Source of the DNA: Paraspadella gotoi
Lineage: Eukaryota > Chaetognatha
Assembly (NCBI GenBank): GCA_051294375.1
Contig: CM119268.1
Span: forward strand, 5,833,525-5,897,524
Direction: 5' to 3'
DNA length: 64,000 bases
How positions within the stretch are numbered: the first letter of the stretch is position 1; each line of letters begins with the position of its first letter. The notes under the pieces were generated by a model. The model made no database searches. It had not been told where the DNA came from and saw nothing but the letters and a program-made list of their open reading frames with translations. This document shows positions 31,900 to 44,299 of this stretch, in pieces. A program made the translations under genes and the position numbers.

Positions 31900-33150
31900 A
31901 AATAGCTTAATTAATAAATGAATAGATAATTTTTATATTGGTCGTACTAATTTCATACGAGATAAAAAATTTCCGACAAAATGTCAAAGTAACTATTAAT
32001 AATAATTATACCACAAAAAAAGTAAATTTCCAAGTATGTATGTTTAGTAAGGCGTAGTAAAATTTCTAAATTTCACTTTAATTAAAATTCTAAAAGTGAG
32101 GAATGAACAACATTATACTAATAAACATTTATGTAATAAAAAAATTTATAAGAAATTTTACAAATTATGCAGTAGGCCATATTTATACTAGTACTAATCC
32201 AATAAATATTAAAATTTCAAAACAGTTTTTTCTAAAAACTTTTTTGCAGATTTGGATTCGTCATAAAAAGTTGATAAAAAGAAATATAACTCTTTTTGAA
32301 AAATTCCTTCATTAAGTAGGTCAAAAATTAGAAAAAGCTATATTTTAAGCTGAAAATTAACTTTTTATATATTAAATGTAGTTTTTTTAATTTTTAACCC
32401 ACTTAATGAAAGAATTTTTAAAAATGATTTATATTTTCTTTTATCAACTTTTGACGAGGAATTCAAATCTGCAATAAAAATTAAGAAAAGCCTATTTTGA
32501 AATTTTTCGATTTTATAAGGATAGTACTATATATAAATATAGCCTACTGCGAAAATTAAAAACACATAAAATTAATTTTTTTTACATATTAATATTCACT
32601 GATAATATGTTGTTCATAATTGACATTTAGAATTTTCGTATGTAACTTTCACTACGCCTTAATGTTTAGCGATGCGAAACAAAACATTTACCTGAAGTTT
32701 CGCCTTTTATTAATTTCTTTTCTATCTTCACTGAAGCCGTTTTCTAGGAATGAAGTTTTTTTTTTTCATCTAATACTTGCAGCATCTTTATTAATAGCAT
32801 AATTCCAAACAAGAAGACTTCTGACATGATTACGATTCATAATACCTTTCCTTTCCTTTCAGAATTTTAAAATATCTATACCTGCTTTGAGTTCTTTCTT
32901 GAGTCGACCATCAAAACAATGTAAAAGATTTGTTTCCTAGAGATTATACAAATTTTGGGTTAATTAGTTAGGTTACAACCTCGCTCGGGTATTAAAGATT
33001 TTAAATTTTAAATTAGGGATTCAATGACGATATAAGTTTTAGTTTCATCTGATAAGTGAAAAAACAAAACAAAAACCCTTTCATGCTTCCGAACTGAAAG
33101 TTTTAACGATAGTTAAAAGAAGTTTAATACGAGAAACAATCATTGTCAAT
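31900..33150. other. Gene-free AT-rich stretch with a repeat A tail fragment
   Basis: 31905-31960 matches the 3' end of dispersed repeat A (AATGAATAGATAATTTTTAT). At 32100-32560 a loose inverted similarity is visible: AAGTTGATAAAAAGAAATAT near 32270 against ATATTTTCTTTTATCAACTT near 32430. This hints at an old hairpin-type element. No exon is supported. Confidence 0.4.
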
Positions 33151-33156
33151 TATTAT

Positions 33157-36100
33157 TTAATGTACCCTCGTCCAATCCTGAATCTCTTCTTTGTCTCTTT
33201 TTTGACTTGGAATATTTTCTTGCATAATTTGGCTCGAAATATGTCCACGATCGTCTTGGGATTCCAAGGGAACTTCTTGACACGGTACAGTTTGTGAGGG
33301 TGACGTGTTTCCCAGGCATTTTAGGGCATTTGACTGCGAAATCGCAGTACTTGAACCCGGTTTTGTTTCGTGACATATTCCAGGAAAAGGATTTTTGATG
33401 TCACTTCCTTGAGAACTATATTTTGAATGTCGCCGTTGCCGACGTGAGACGCTTCGATTTAGTTTACGCTGATTTCTGGTTCGTAATTAAAAAGATAAAA
33501 GTTACACCGTTAATTGTTTAATTGTTAATTTGTTATGTCAACATTTTATACTTAAAACCTAATCCTACATCGATAATGGCTTAATAAAAGTTAAAAGCCT
33601 ATGTTTTCCGGAATTTTCTGATAAGCTCTTGGTAGATGTCACTAAATTTGTAATTTATTATCAATTGCTTAATTAATGGAACTGATTTACAGATAAGCAT
33701 ACCTAATCGCTTCCCACGTTCTGTCAAACTCTTCCATTTCTTGTTTGTTTTTATCCCAAGAATTGTTTTCTATTTGTAAATAAATAATACGATTAGCCAA
33801 TTTTTGGTAAAAAAAAATACTTACATGACGACCCGTGATTTTTTTACCGAGTAAAAATGAAGTTTTTATTAACTGAATTATTTATAAGTCACTTAAATTA
33901 AGCAAAATTTTTAGTACTAATCTGTATTCCTTATTTTAATACATATAAACTTTTCCGGCTCTTGTATGAAATACCTTTGAGAGTATGATCGTTGCTGTGG
34001 TCTTTTATGCTGAGACTATTTTTATTACTACTGACTCCAGTTCCAAGACAGGCGTCGCAGGTCTGCTCGAGGTATAGTTTTGAGATGCCTGTGTGGCCTG
34101 TGCCTTGACAAGATGAGCATTCGCCCAGGTCCTATTAGCAATAAAATTAATTATTTTAATTGATTAAACTTTAAAATTTGATTATGAAATAATTTGTTTG
34201 CTTTAGAATTTAAAATCACTCACACTGTTTCGCTCGCCACCGCATAAAATGCAGATGTCCTTCCACTCAATAGCGTCCATAACCGGGATTTGTCCTTTTC
34301 CATTACATTGAAAACATGCACTCCTAAAATTTTAAAACAAAATCAAAGAGAAAAAAAAAATTACATATCTGGGTAAGGCGCATAGTGGGCTGACGACTAC
34401 TACCCCTCAGTAGCAATGGAACAGGTCAAGGGCTTGGAACCAGGCTTGAGGGCTCTCCAGGCCGTCAAGGCGGTTTACTGCTGTCCTCACGCTTGCTGCA
34501 GGGCAGGTATCATTGGGGATCAAATCTTGGTACCAAATGATCATGAGCTGATGGCATTACTCAATAAGCCACCGGGTTATAACCGAAGATATCATGCTTA
34601 TAGGCGGGGTGAACTTATGCAATGCAATTATGTATATGGATAGCATTGACTAAATATAAAACTTCAAAACATCTACTGCATTTATTTTGCATCAGGCACC
34701 TGCGTCTTGTGCGTGCTCCATTCTCTTCTTGACTTAAACATTTATGGCCTTCATAAGTAATAGTTGTTTCATCTTCATGATTAGAGTTTTCAATAATCTT
34801 ATTTTCTCCCTTCATTATCTTCGCCATAATACAATTGTCCTCTGATCTATTTTGCTCACATATTTCTTCTGTACTTCTTACCAAACTTTTTTTTTCTTCA
34901 ACAGCATTGGTCAACTTTTTCAAATCTTCTTGTGATACCTTATTTTCTGACTCTTTTTCAGTTTTCTGTGGCAAAATATATCGTTCCTGGTTTATTTGCT
35001 GTGGATTTTGCTGTTGACTCATCTTTTGCTGCGAATTGAGCTGTTGATTTTTAGGATCGTGTGAATTCTGTTTTTGATTTAAGACGAATGGATAATTTTG
35101 TTGCTCCTTCTGCTGCAACACATCTTTTAGACTTGCGCTTCTGTCATATTTAAGCATAAGATCTTGGACACGAGAGTAACCCTTTGTTTCTGAAAGAAAA
35201 AAAATAAATAGTTTAAAAAAAATAAATATTAGAAATATTATTACAAACTATTGCTGCAACTTATATTACAAGAAATTAAAAGTTTTAATCTAAATTAGAG
35301 TTACTTTTTACATTTTTAACTTTAGGAAGTTTTTCAGTTATGGTAATTCAATCCTGCAAAGTTTCATAATTATAACTAATATTTATATGTTAAAAACTAT
35401 GACATCATTAAAAAACCATCTTGCCATGAGCCTTTTCTGGCGATGATGAGGTGCTTGAGGAAGAAAGCAAAGGTGTGGAGTGGACTGCCACTGATGGCTC
35501 GACCAATGAAGGAGCTGGAATTGTTAATGATGCGGCCGGTAAGAAATTGACCGGAGGAATCGTCCATTCCTGCATCATTAGCAAAGAAGGCAAGGAATCC
35601 TTGTCTGACGTTGCCTCAGCAGGAATTGGTGGCAGCAAGGTAGAATCCCTGTTCCGTAATGTGGCATCATTGGTCACCCTAATGGCATCACTTCGCAGCG
35701 TTGGAACACTTTTTCCCGTATTTATAGCGGTATCTTTCTGTATCGTAGCGTCGATATTAGTTTCTAAAAAGAGAATTCAGGATAAACGGCAGCAAAGTAA
35801 ATGCTTACTCTTATGCCAAAAATTTATGTTTCATCAATTCACCAAGTTTGTAAAAATTATGGCTTAAAAAAGTCGCTATTTACACTATTATAATAATTTA
35901 GCCATTTGTTGATAAGGTTAGTAGATTCTGAAATATAAAGACTTTGCTTGCTAAAAATTCATTACCTACAGATGTCTTTTTTAAGGCGGTTTTCATCGGA
36001 AGTTGTGGACCAGTCGTAGGCTGTTTGAAGTTTAAGAGTGAATCTTTTAAAATCTTAATTTTAATTAATAATTATCATTAACACAAAAAGAATGGTACCC

Positions 36101-36751
36101 GAATTCCATTTGGACCGAGGTCAATTTTTTCCAAGGACTGAATACACAATTGCATTGCTTTAAGAATTTCTTCCAAAACCTCCTTTTCTTTGGTCAGATT
36201 ATCCTCATGGTTAGCTTGATGATTACTCTGAGAATATTCGGCTTCATTGTAGTCATAACTAGTCTTGTTTTTTTCCACTTTCAAAGCCTGCATTAGAAAA
36301 ATGCGAATATGTTTGATTGAAGATTTTTTTATGAAAAAATTAAGAACAGCCCCACCATCTGAATGTTTTGGCAAAAATAAATAAATTACTCATATACAAG
36401 ATTCAAATTAAATTTTATACATGATATTTGATAAGATAAAAATTTCATGCTTAAATAATAATTATGGTAAAAAAGAGGCAAATGAAATCATTTCTTTTTT
36501 ACATGTTACCTTCTGCAAAGGAAAGTTGTTATTGTTACAGTCGCGGTATTTTGTTGGTGAGCTCCTTGAGGTCTATTAATTAAAAAACAAAATGAACATG
36601 AATACTAAAACATTTGAACTACAGTGTACACTGTACATCAATATAATATAAATTAACCAGGTGGGTTTGAAAAAACTTTATACTAACTCCAAGCCAGAAA
36701 ATTATAAATCAATTAAAATTTTCTCACCGGGTTTTGACATTGACGATCCAT
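33157..36751 (-). CDS. Unknown protein with a DnaJ-type CxxCxGxG cysteine-rich cluster
   Basis: Ten minus-strand exons join in phase into a 600-aa protein: 36728-36751 (ATG), 36510-36572, 36099-36287, 35966-36020, 35425-35763, 34700-35189, 34224-34323, 33975-34131, 33703-33769, 33157-33475 (stop). About 390-452 holds CFQCNGKG, CILCGGER, CSSCQGTG and CDACLGTG: three CxxCxGxG motifs plus one degenerate, the layout of the zinc-binding region of DnaJ/Hsp40 proteins. No J domain (HPD) is visible. The rest is polar and probably disordered: MDRQCQNP start, a charged segment with a short helix-like stretch (KEKEVLEEILKAMQLCIQSL, about 65-85), and a Gln-rich region (about 240-280). Intron 5 uses a GC donor (35424). 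A SINE-like repeat lies in intron 6. A zinc-bound chaperone-like or protein-binding module is the family-based expectation; the function is unknown. Confidence 0.75.
34365..34650 (+). repeat. SINE-like repeat, family B related, inside an intron
   Basis: Contains TGCTGTCCTCACGCTTGCTG and CATTGGGGATCAAATCTTGG, related to the blocks at 28860-29115 and 59640-59720. A separate GGAACCAGGCTTGAGGGCTC lead distinguishes this copy. It lies between exons 6 and 7 of the cysteine-cluster gene. Confidence 0.55.
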
Positions 36752-37064
36752 ATTAAATCCTTGTTTTGTTATATTTTTCATCTTCCTCCATTTTTTTCTT
36801 ATCCAATTGAACATCCCACTCCTCGGTCTAGTCACATCGACCTTGTTTTTGCCGGTGCAATTTCTATAAACTTGCTTACTGCCCGAATGTCCAGTCTCCT
36901 CGTAAGGCCAAACCTTGATGAGCGGGGCAATTCAAAATATAAAAATAACTTATTAAGAGTTATAACGTTTCAAGGAAAAAACTGATTAAAAACGCATGAT
37001 TTCCGTCAAAAAGCCAAATTATCTATTAAAATGAAATATAAAATCTATATCTAATTCCCTTCAC

Positions 37065-37305
37065 ATACAATTGAAACATTCTTTGAAATATTTTCCACTT
37101 CATTGATAGGGAAGCCAGGTACTCTGGGAGTGAATAAACGGGACTGTGAGAGAGTCTTGATTGAAAGCTTGCAGGGACCTGCTATGTCATTATCTTGTAA
37201 GAGTGATGGAGGCCTTAAACCACCAAAGCCTGTCCAAAGTCAGGGGCAAGATAGCTTATTTATTAAATGAATGGATAATTTTTATATTGGTTGTACCAAT
37301 TTCAT
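37065..37305 (+). repeat. Dispersed repeat family A, fullest copy
   Basis: Runs from ATTGATAGGGAAGCCAGGTA through GACTGTGAGAGAGTCTTGAT, CTTGCAGGGACCTGC and CCACCAAAGCCTGTCC to the AT-rich tail AATGAATGGATAATTTTTAT. It lies between the two minus-strand genes. Other copies are at 14035-14205, 31905-31960 (tail only), 57660-57770, 58320-58490, 58795-58985 and 59465-59590. Confidence 0.8.
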
Positions 37306-37341
37306 TATAATATCTACAGAGGGCAACCTCAGCTTAGAATT

Positions 37342-40300
37342 TCACCTACTCAGAAAGGTCTGCTTAAAAAAGACACGTCTTAGGATTTCCCTCGCCTTAT
37401 AATGTCTGCCGAAGGACTCGACCCAACGAGACCCCTGCCGTTTGTCTCTCCAACCCTCGGGAGACTCTGGACCGATTGCGACTGGCGCTGATTTTCTCAA
37501 TTCTTCTTTCGATTTCACCGCAGCTTTCGAGTTCAAAAATGTAAAGAATGGCTCTTGAGATTTTTCATTCGGAGCACCCTCTGCCGGCGTGGATGCCGAC
37601 TCTTGGTTTTGATTTTCATTCAAGTTGGGAGCCTCTTTGGGAGCCTCCATCAAGTTGAGAGCATTGAGATTTTCCGAAGGCCTCGAATGATCCGCTCTGT
37701 TGGAAGAGCTTGAAGAGTTGCTTGTTTTTTTATAGACGTGTTTCGAGTAATGATGCCCGTGCAATTTCTTTTTTTTCACTTCCACGTTTCTTTCTGGTCG
37801 ACTTCTAAGGACCCAACAGCTGCCGTATTTATCTGATTGAATAAATTACAATGAGACTTCTTGGCTTAATTGAATGATCGTTTGGATTATTTTTGCGAAT
37901 TTAGCTACACAATTCTCGGCTAATCAATAGAAAAATAAATAAATAATGATAATAATGATAAATTTTTATTTTCAGTATTATTAATATATAATTATTTATA
38001 ATTAGTAAATAATAATAATAATTATTATTATTATTGATATTATTATTATTATTATTATTATTAATATTATTATTATTATTATTATTATTATCATTATTAT
38101 TATTAATAAATATATAATTCCGCTCACCGGTTCCACGATCTGGCAAAGGCAATTTCGGTGGGTTCCCACGAATGTATCGCTGATGACAGTGAAGAGGAAT
38201 AAATGGGGCCACAGAATCTGATTCGCCAGCTTGTTGCACAGCTTGGTTTCGTCGTTGCAGAAAGTCACTGACGTGAATTTGAAAGGTGGACTTGTTGGCC
38301 TGAAGAAAGGAGGAAATGATTAGGTAATAAACCGGAAAGGAATTGATGTATGGAAATTAGTAGAAAGTGTGAAATAACTAAAGAAAAGAGTCTTTGAATA
38401 AAAAGAGTTAAGAACTCACTTTTAACGAATTTTTATAAATCAAAATATTATTTAACTTAATAATAAAATTTTATAATAATACCATTGGCTGTAACTCATT
38501 GAAGTTCCTCGCCCCTTGGTGCCCAACGATCGCAGACTGTGGAGATGCAATCCCACTTCTTGATGGCTGACAATGTCATTCCAAAAAATAAAACACTGAT
38601 AATCATTCAGGAGATGGCAAATTATCATGATAGACCAATTAAGTTAAATATATATAGTTCAGCCCTGCTTCTCTTCAGCTGTAGCTAAATATTAAGATTT
38701 CGAGCGATGCCTAAAACTATAACTACTTGATGTCCCCTACCGCTTTCAGATTGCCACTGTCTCTTGCATCTGACCGACGACACCAGTTGCTCAAAGGCAA
38801 AACTAGAGAACCATCGTCGTCTCGCTCTAAATCTTCTCTTTCACTGGAAAATGAATCGGAGAACCAGTTTTTGCAGAAAACTTATAGCTAAACATATTTA
38901 GTTATGAACATTAAATAAAATATGAAGAGGATTCAAAAAAAACAAAAGAATATACAGAAAAATACTAAAATTATCCTAATAATTGGGTCCTTAAATGATT
39001 ATTCATTTACGAGTTATTAAATCGGGTATTAACCTTTGCCGTGAATATCGAGGCACCGTTGAATTAGTAACTGAAGTCAAAGTGTTCCGAGCAGCAGTTG
39101 TGGTTGCTAATTGATTTTCAATTTGTTCTTGATTCAAATTTTTGGGACGAGACACAGCGCGCCGAGAGGCGAAGGGAATAGATTTCGATGCGGAACTGAA
39201 CTCACTTGGGGGAAACATAAAAATTAATCATTTTGATTATTATTATACAGTTACCTCTTTTTTACAATTATTTAGAGTTTATGATGGACTAAAATCCAGC
39301 AGCCGTTGGTTAGCGGCCATTGGTGAAGGAGGTAAGTTATTCGCCACCTCAACCTAAAGGTCCGGTGTTCTAACCCGGTGGTCGCCTAACACATTTTTAC
39401 ACTTACAGCCTGATCCGAATATCAGGGACTGCTGTTATTGAACTTATATAACTAACTCATAATAATTATTTCTTTCTCTTCAAATTAGATTTTTATTTAA
39501 TATTTATATCAACTTTTCCCATATAATAAATATCGTAAATACTAAATAGAAATGAAAAAGTTCTATAGTCAATACAATGAAAATTTTTTTATCAAAATTA
39601 TGCTGAGAGCAACAGAATGTATAATTTACGAGCTTTGAGCAATGAGCATAGAAGGAAAGACTTCTCATGAAAAATGAAGATGAAAAGGGAAAAAGAAAAA
39701 CTGAAATTCCTCTCACAATCTGTCGAGTCAAATCTCACCTCGGTTTCTTTTGAATGTTTTCTCCGGATAATCTATATCTATTAATCATTTCTTGATGAGA
39801 GCCCCACTTGCTAAAGTCATAAGGCTCGGGGTAATAATCTGATTAAAATATAAATAAATTGATATTAGCTGCAGATTTTGTACAATTGTTTTAAGAATTG
39901 GTTTTCGTTTAGGTCGATTGGGTCACATTTCCTAAAAACAGGATTGAAAAATGAACAAACAAAATCTCACTCAACCGTTTTTGTTTTCCTACAATGAACA
40001 AAAAAGAAAGAAAGAAAAAAAGAGAAGGTTGCCAATTTCTTTTTTTGGTTCTAACCCTGAAAACGAGTCTCTTTTCTTCCTGGTCTCAAAACTTCAAACC
40101 CGCGGGTGGCGGCGTCAGAACCGTTTCTTTCTTGAGCCGCTTCTGCAATCTGCAGAGCAAAAGACCTTTGCAATTCTAACGTCATCCCTTCGTCTTCCCT
40201 GGAGCGATTATTGTTTCTGAAAGTATCAAAAAAAAACAAAAAAAAAACATCAGTGAAAATTGCAAAATGTTATTCAAGTCAATAGACTAAAGAGTTTTTA

Positions 40301-43300
40301 CTTCATTAATTTATTTAGTATTCTATTTCGGGTTATTGAAGAAAGGCTTTTTGAGTCAACCTTTATTCAGAACTCCTAACACCACTAAACAAAAAAAAAT
40401 TTAAAAAATTTAAAACCAAAAACTTAGACATTTTCCAACTGAGTTATTAACCTGTTATGGTCAACTTTCTCTTTAAGTTGATTTTTAAGATATGTGTTGT
40501 TGTTGTCTCCTTCGTTTTCTGTCGCTGAAATAAAATTATCTTTTCAAAATCATCTATTTCTCCTAGTATAGTAAATAAAAACCATGGCCCAGTAATAATT
40601 AGCATCTTGTAAGTTCGTTCAAATAGTAAGATTTACCCTTCTTAGTTATATGGTAAATTTTTTTTTTTCTATAAAAAATTTGCAATAATCTAAAATTTAG
40701 CGCACTTTCTATTTCAAAATTAGCATAATAACTTTTATTATAATTGTCCAAACATTACCGTGTACATTTTTGGTTTTCTTTGTTATTTCTTTTTTTTCAA
40801 GATTTTTATTTTCTTTTTCTTCTTTTGAGGAAATATCCTTCAACTTCTTTACTTCTCCATTTTTGTTCATGTTTATCTGCTTATTTGCTTTGTTCTCTGA
40901 AAGGTTTGTCTCAGCAAACTCGTTTCTTTCGTTTTCACATTGTTTAAGCAAGTCCTTTGTTTTGGATTCAACAATGCTGATTTCATTACTGTCGACTTCA
41001 TTACCGGTTTCATGATTTTTATTTGTATTCAAACTCTTTGCATTATTATGCAGATATTTTGTCTCACCAATGCATGAATGATTGTTTTCTTTGTTATTTT
41101 CAGATTTTTTTACTGCATTTTTGGATTTACTCTCAACCAGGTTTTTTGTCCGATTTTTGTAAACATTTTGGTTTTTATCTTTTATTTGTCTCATTTTTCT
41201 AGTCTTATTGCTATTATTTATCAGGCATTCTCCTTTTAGTATCTCTTTAAAGGTTATGTTTGTTTTTTCCTCGTGTTGTTGTGAAAATGTTTTTTCTTTA
41301 TTGCCGTCTTCCGTTTTCTAAAAAGATAAAGATAATTAAATATGATTTAAATTCTTGAACTTTTTACCCTTATCAATTAATTTCTAAAATTAATTTAAGC
41401 CTTTACCCATATCGTTTCTACAACCTTTTCTGCTTTACTTGAGCTTTCATTTTTTTGACAATTAGTAAGTTCAGTTGTATTTTTCTTTTGCAAGTTTTTT
41501 ATTAAAGACATTTTTTCTTCCACTTCATCTATTGATACGCTGCAATTTAATTTTTCATCTAAAGAAAATAAAATTGTTGATTATTTGATATTATTTGATA
41601 TTATGGTTGATCCTTACTTAAATCATCAGTTTCATATTTGGAAGTTATATCATTTTTATTTTGTGTTTCTTTACTACTCCCCAGTCTTTTCTCCAAATCG
41701 CTTTTAAAAAATAAATTAATTAATTAATTATGCTTGTTACATCAGATCATTTTTTTTTCAATATGATTTACAATATTGTGCCTACTTGATCAGCATTTCC
41801 ATTTTTTCTTTTCCATCTACGCTTTCAGCTTCCAATGATACATCGTTGCCAAGATCTTCTAAAAATCTCAGTTTGTCCCTTTGGACTTTTCTCTCTTTGA
41901 AACTAAAATCTTCAATTCTATTCCTTAAATTTGCGTTTCCTTCTTTAAAAATTATTCGTCCATTTCGAAAGCCGTCGCCCGACGTCTTATTTCTCGACGA
42001 GTCGTGATTTTCCTTGAGAAACTCGAACTGAACTTTGTTACCAGAACTCGTTTTCACCGAAGAATGGAATTTTCTCACATCGCTCGATTCAATTATTTCC
42101 ATCAAGTCTTCACCGAGTTTCATTTCAGGGACATCACCAGAATGATTTCCCATTGGCGTCAGAACAATCCCGCTCTTCGTTGCTGTCGATTTCGACCTTG
42201 AGATCGCGCCCTCTTGCGTCGCGGATCGTGACATCTTGGGGTTCTTCACTTTGTCTCCTTCCTTGATCAATTTCTCAATTCGATCCGTGATCAGAGAATT
42301 CGCGTGATGAGTCTCCTTGGGATGTGAATCGTGAGTCGATGATCCAGTTTCGTCACCATTTTCCAAAATTCTTGGCAAAAATATTTCGCTTCTTTTTTTA
42401 ACGATTTGGTTCCTGCGCTCGTTGGATCCGACAACCAAAGATTTTCGACGATCGGCTTTCGTCAAAAATGAAGGATCTTTTTCAGCGTCGCAAATTTTTT
42501 CATCTGCTAATTTGAAGAATATGATTAATTAGTTAAAACGATTTGTTAACCGGGTCCTGTTTTCCCTAAACGCCCCATTTCATCTTAAATTTGGAATTAA
42601 GTTAGTTTTTAGGTTTAAGGTTGAAGGTTAGAGTTTTGGATTAAGTTTGAGATTAGGTTAAGGATTATTTGTTATGGAATAGTTTAGTGATTATGGTTAA
42701 GAATTAGGATAAGGAATTATGGTTTAAAATTAATTATAGGGATTAAGGAACAAAATGGGTCGCTCTTCATCTCCGAACCTACTGGTCACGTGCTCTCGCC
42801 CTGGTCGGAACAGTCCTTGCAAAAAGAGTGACGATTAAACCACCGGAAGCAAGCCTCCCGCCGGATCCGAAGTTCCGGAAAGCAAGGCAACTGACGGAAA
42901 AATCTCCCAGACCTACTGGGCACACTAAGTGTGGGGGCTATCCACACTCACAGAGAGGCATGGCGACCCTCTCTCCTCTCGGTCACATCAGCCTCAGAAA
43001 ATAACATAATATATACCTGCGCCGTCGACTTCGCCAACTTCCTTGGCGACACCAGCAACCTTCTTTTGTACACCGCTGGGTTCCCCGCCGACTCTGCCCA
43101 ATTCTTTGTCATCACGGCTTCCTTCCTTGCCGGGATCCCAGTGTTCTCTGCTAACGCAGCCATAATCTTTGTCCACGCGACCAATTTCCGTGTCGACTCC
43201 TTTGCCAAGAGTGCTAACTTCCTTGCCGACATGGCTGCAATCCTTGCTGATCCCACCACCTTCTCTTCGGACACATCCGACTTCCATGCCGCCCCGACCG

Positions 43301-43861
43301 TGTTCTTTGCCAACGCTGCCAATTTCCTTGCCGACCTTGCTAAATTCTTTGCCAACTTCCCTGCCAATACGACCAACTTCTTTGTTGAAACGGCCGTATT
43401 CCTTGCCAACCCCGCCAATTTCTCTGCGAACACTGCCAACTTCCATGCCAACATGACAGTCTTCCTTGTCGGCATGGCCGACGCGGTCAGCATCCATGCC
43501 GACATGGCCAACATCCATGCCGACTTTGCCTTCTTCCATGTCAACGATGCCATTTGGTTCTAAGATTTTGAGTTGACGTTTGATTTGACGGATGTTGACT
43601 CCGCAGTCGGTCTTTAGTCTCCGATGGAGAGCGAGAGGCTCTGATTTCATTCTCTGGAGTGAGAGAGAGAGGGAGTGAGGTACAGATAGAATTACTCGAG
43701 AATCCTTGAATGTACTCTCATTGCATTTGAAACAAAAGACTAAGTTACATTGACAATAAAATTAATTAAGTAATTGATTAATACATTTTTTGTACCTCCA
43801 TCGATCTGTGCTTATCCTGTAGTCCGGATTTAATTCCTGACGGCTTAAATTCTTCCATCAT
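37342..43861 (-). CDS. Large unknown, mostly disordered protein with about 24 heptad repeats
   Basis: Fourteen minus-strand exons join in phase into about 1190 aa: 43796-43861 (ATG), 43017-43653, 41786-42506, 41618-41700, 41407-41558, 40759-41317, 40452-40524, 40056-40216, 39739-39838, 39034-39204, 38741-38843, 38483-38566, 38128-38299, 37342-37832 (stop TGA). Residues about 66-234 are imperfect 7-aa repeats of VGKEVGR type (VGMDVGH, VRREIGG, VGKEYGR, IGREVGK), matching a 21-bp DNA repeat. The middle is Lys/Glu/Asn-rich and low-complexity. More ordered-looking parts are RSFALQIAEAAQERNG, YYPEPYDFSKWGSHQEM (about residue 818), STFQIHVSDFLQRRNQAV, and the basic C-terminus HYKAREILRRVFF. There is no signal peptide or membrane segment. 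I do not recognise the family. Seven CCAAT boxes lie 440-660 bases upstream of the ATG. Consistent phases across 14 exons argue strongly for one gene. Confidence 0.75.
37925..38115. repeat. (ATT)n-type AT microsatellite in an intron
   Basis: AT-only trinucleotide-like runs (ATTATTATT) between exons 12 and 13 of the minus-strand gene. On the minus strand they read as Asn or Ile runs, which is not coding. Confidence 0.85.
39290..39435 (+). repeat. tRNA-like SINE fragment in an intron
   Basis: Near 39306-39322, TTGGTTAGCGGCCATTGG resembles a Pol III A box. About 55 bases later, GGTGTTCTAACCCGG resembles a B box. Spacing and pairing look like a decayed tRNA head. It lies in the intron between exons 8 (39739-39838) and 9 (39034-39204) of the minus-strand gene. 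Confidence 0.45.
42550..42775 (+). mobile_element. Telomere-like-core element, copy E
   Basis: This is the most complete copy. End 1 is CTAAACGCCCCATTTCATCT, the core is GGTTTAAGG / GATTAGGTTAAGG-type, and end 2 is TTAAGGAACAAAATGGGTCG followed by CTCTTCATC. The two ends share an inverted core of GCGnCCCATTT. It lies in the intron between exons 2 and 3 of the minus-strand heptad gene. Confidence 0.75.
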
Positions 43862-43998
43862 ATTAAACTAAGTTATTAAAATATTTTGATAAAAGTAATG
43901 AAAAAAAAATAAACATGGTATTTTAAGTTTTTAGCCTAAAATGTTAAACTAAAAATGACTCTGATTCAAGTTTAAAATTAATCCTTCGTTTATTTAGA

Positions 43999-44000
<2 letters not shown>

Positions 44001-44043
<43 letters not shown>
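44001..44043. repeat. (GA)n microsatellite
   Basis: Perfect GA dinucleotide array upstream of the minus-strand heptad gene. A second array (with one GG interruption) lies at about 44642-44722. Confidence 0.95.
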
Positions 44044-44044
<1 letters not shown>

Positions 44045-44299
44045 ACAAAGAAAGTCAAAGAAAAAAACTTTATAAAGTCTTCTTCTCACTTGACCTGTAC
44101 GTAGAGAACTTAGTCATTTATTTTTTGAGCGATCAAAAACCTTTTCTTTACTAAGTCGGTTTTTTTTTCATATTTCAACTTCTTTCTCTCTACGTTCTAC
44201 ATCGTGCACGTTTTATTGACCGATCATCGCTTGCATATGAAAGCTTTTTTCCCTTTTCTGAAAATAAGATACGGAACCGACGCTTCCTTTAATCGTTCT

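Noticed and set aside
33146-33376. 76-codon minus-strand frame starting MSRNKTGFKYC
   Set aside because: It overlaps exon 10 of the cysteine-cluster gene in another frame. The phase set by exon 9 selects the frame ending at 33157.
33157-36751. Assignment of the cysteine-cluster gene to the SSUH2 family
   Set aside because: Both have DnaJ-like cysteine motifs, but the rest of the protein does not resemble what I know of SSUH2, so no name is given.
42931-43563. 210-codon plus-strand frame rich in Ala/Asn/Phe
   Set aside because: It is antisense to the heptad-repeat exon. Splice phase and flanking exons support the minus-strand frame; openness comes from the 21-bp period. It is kept only as an observation in the findings.
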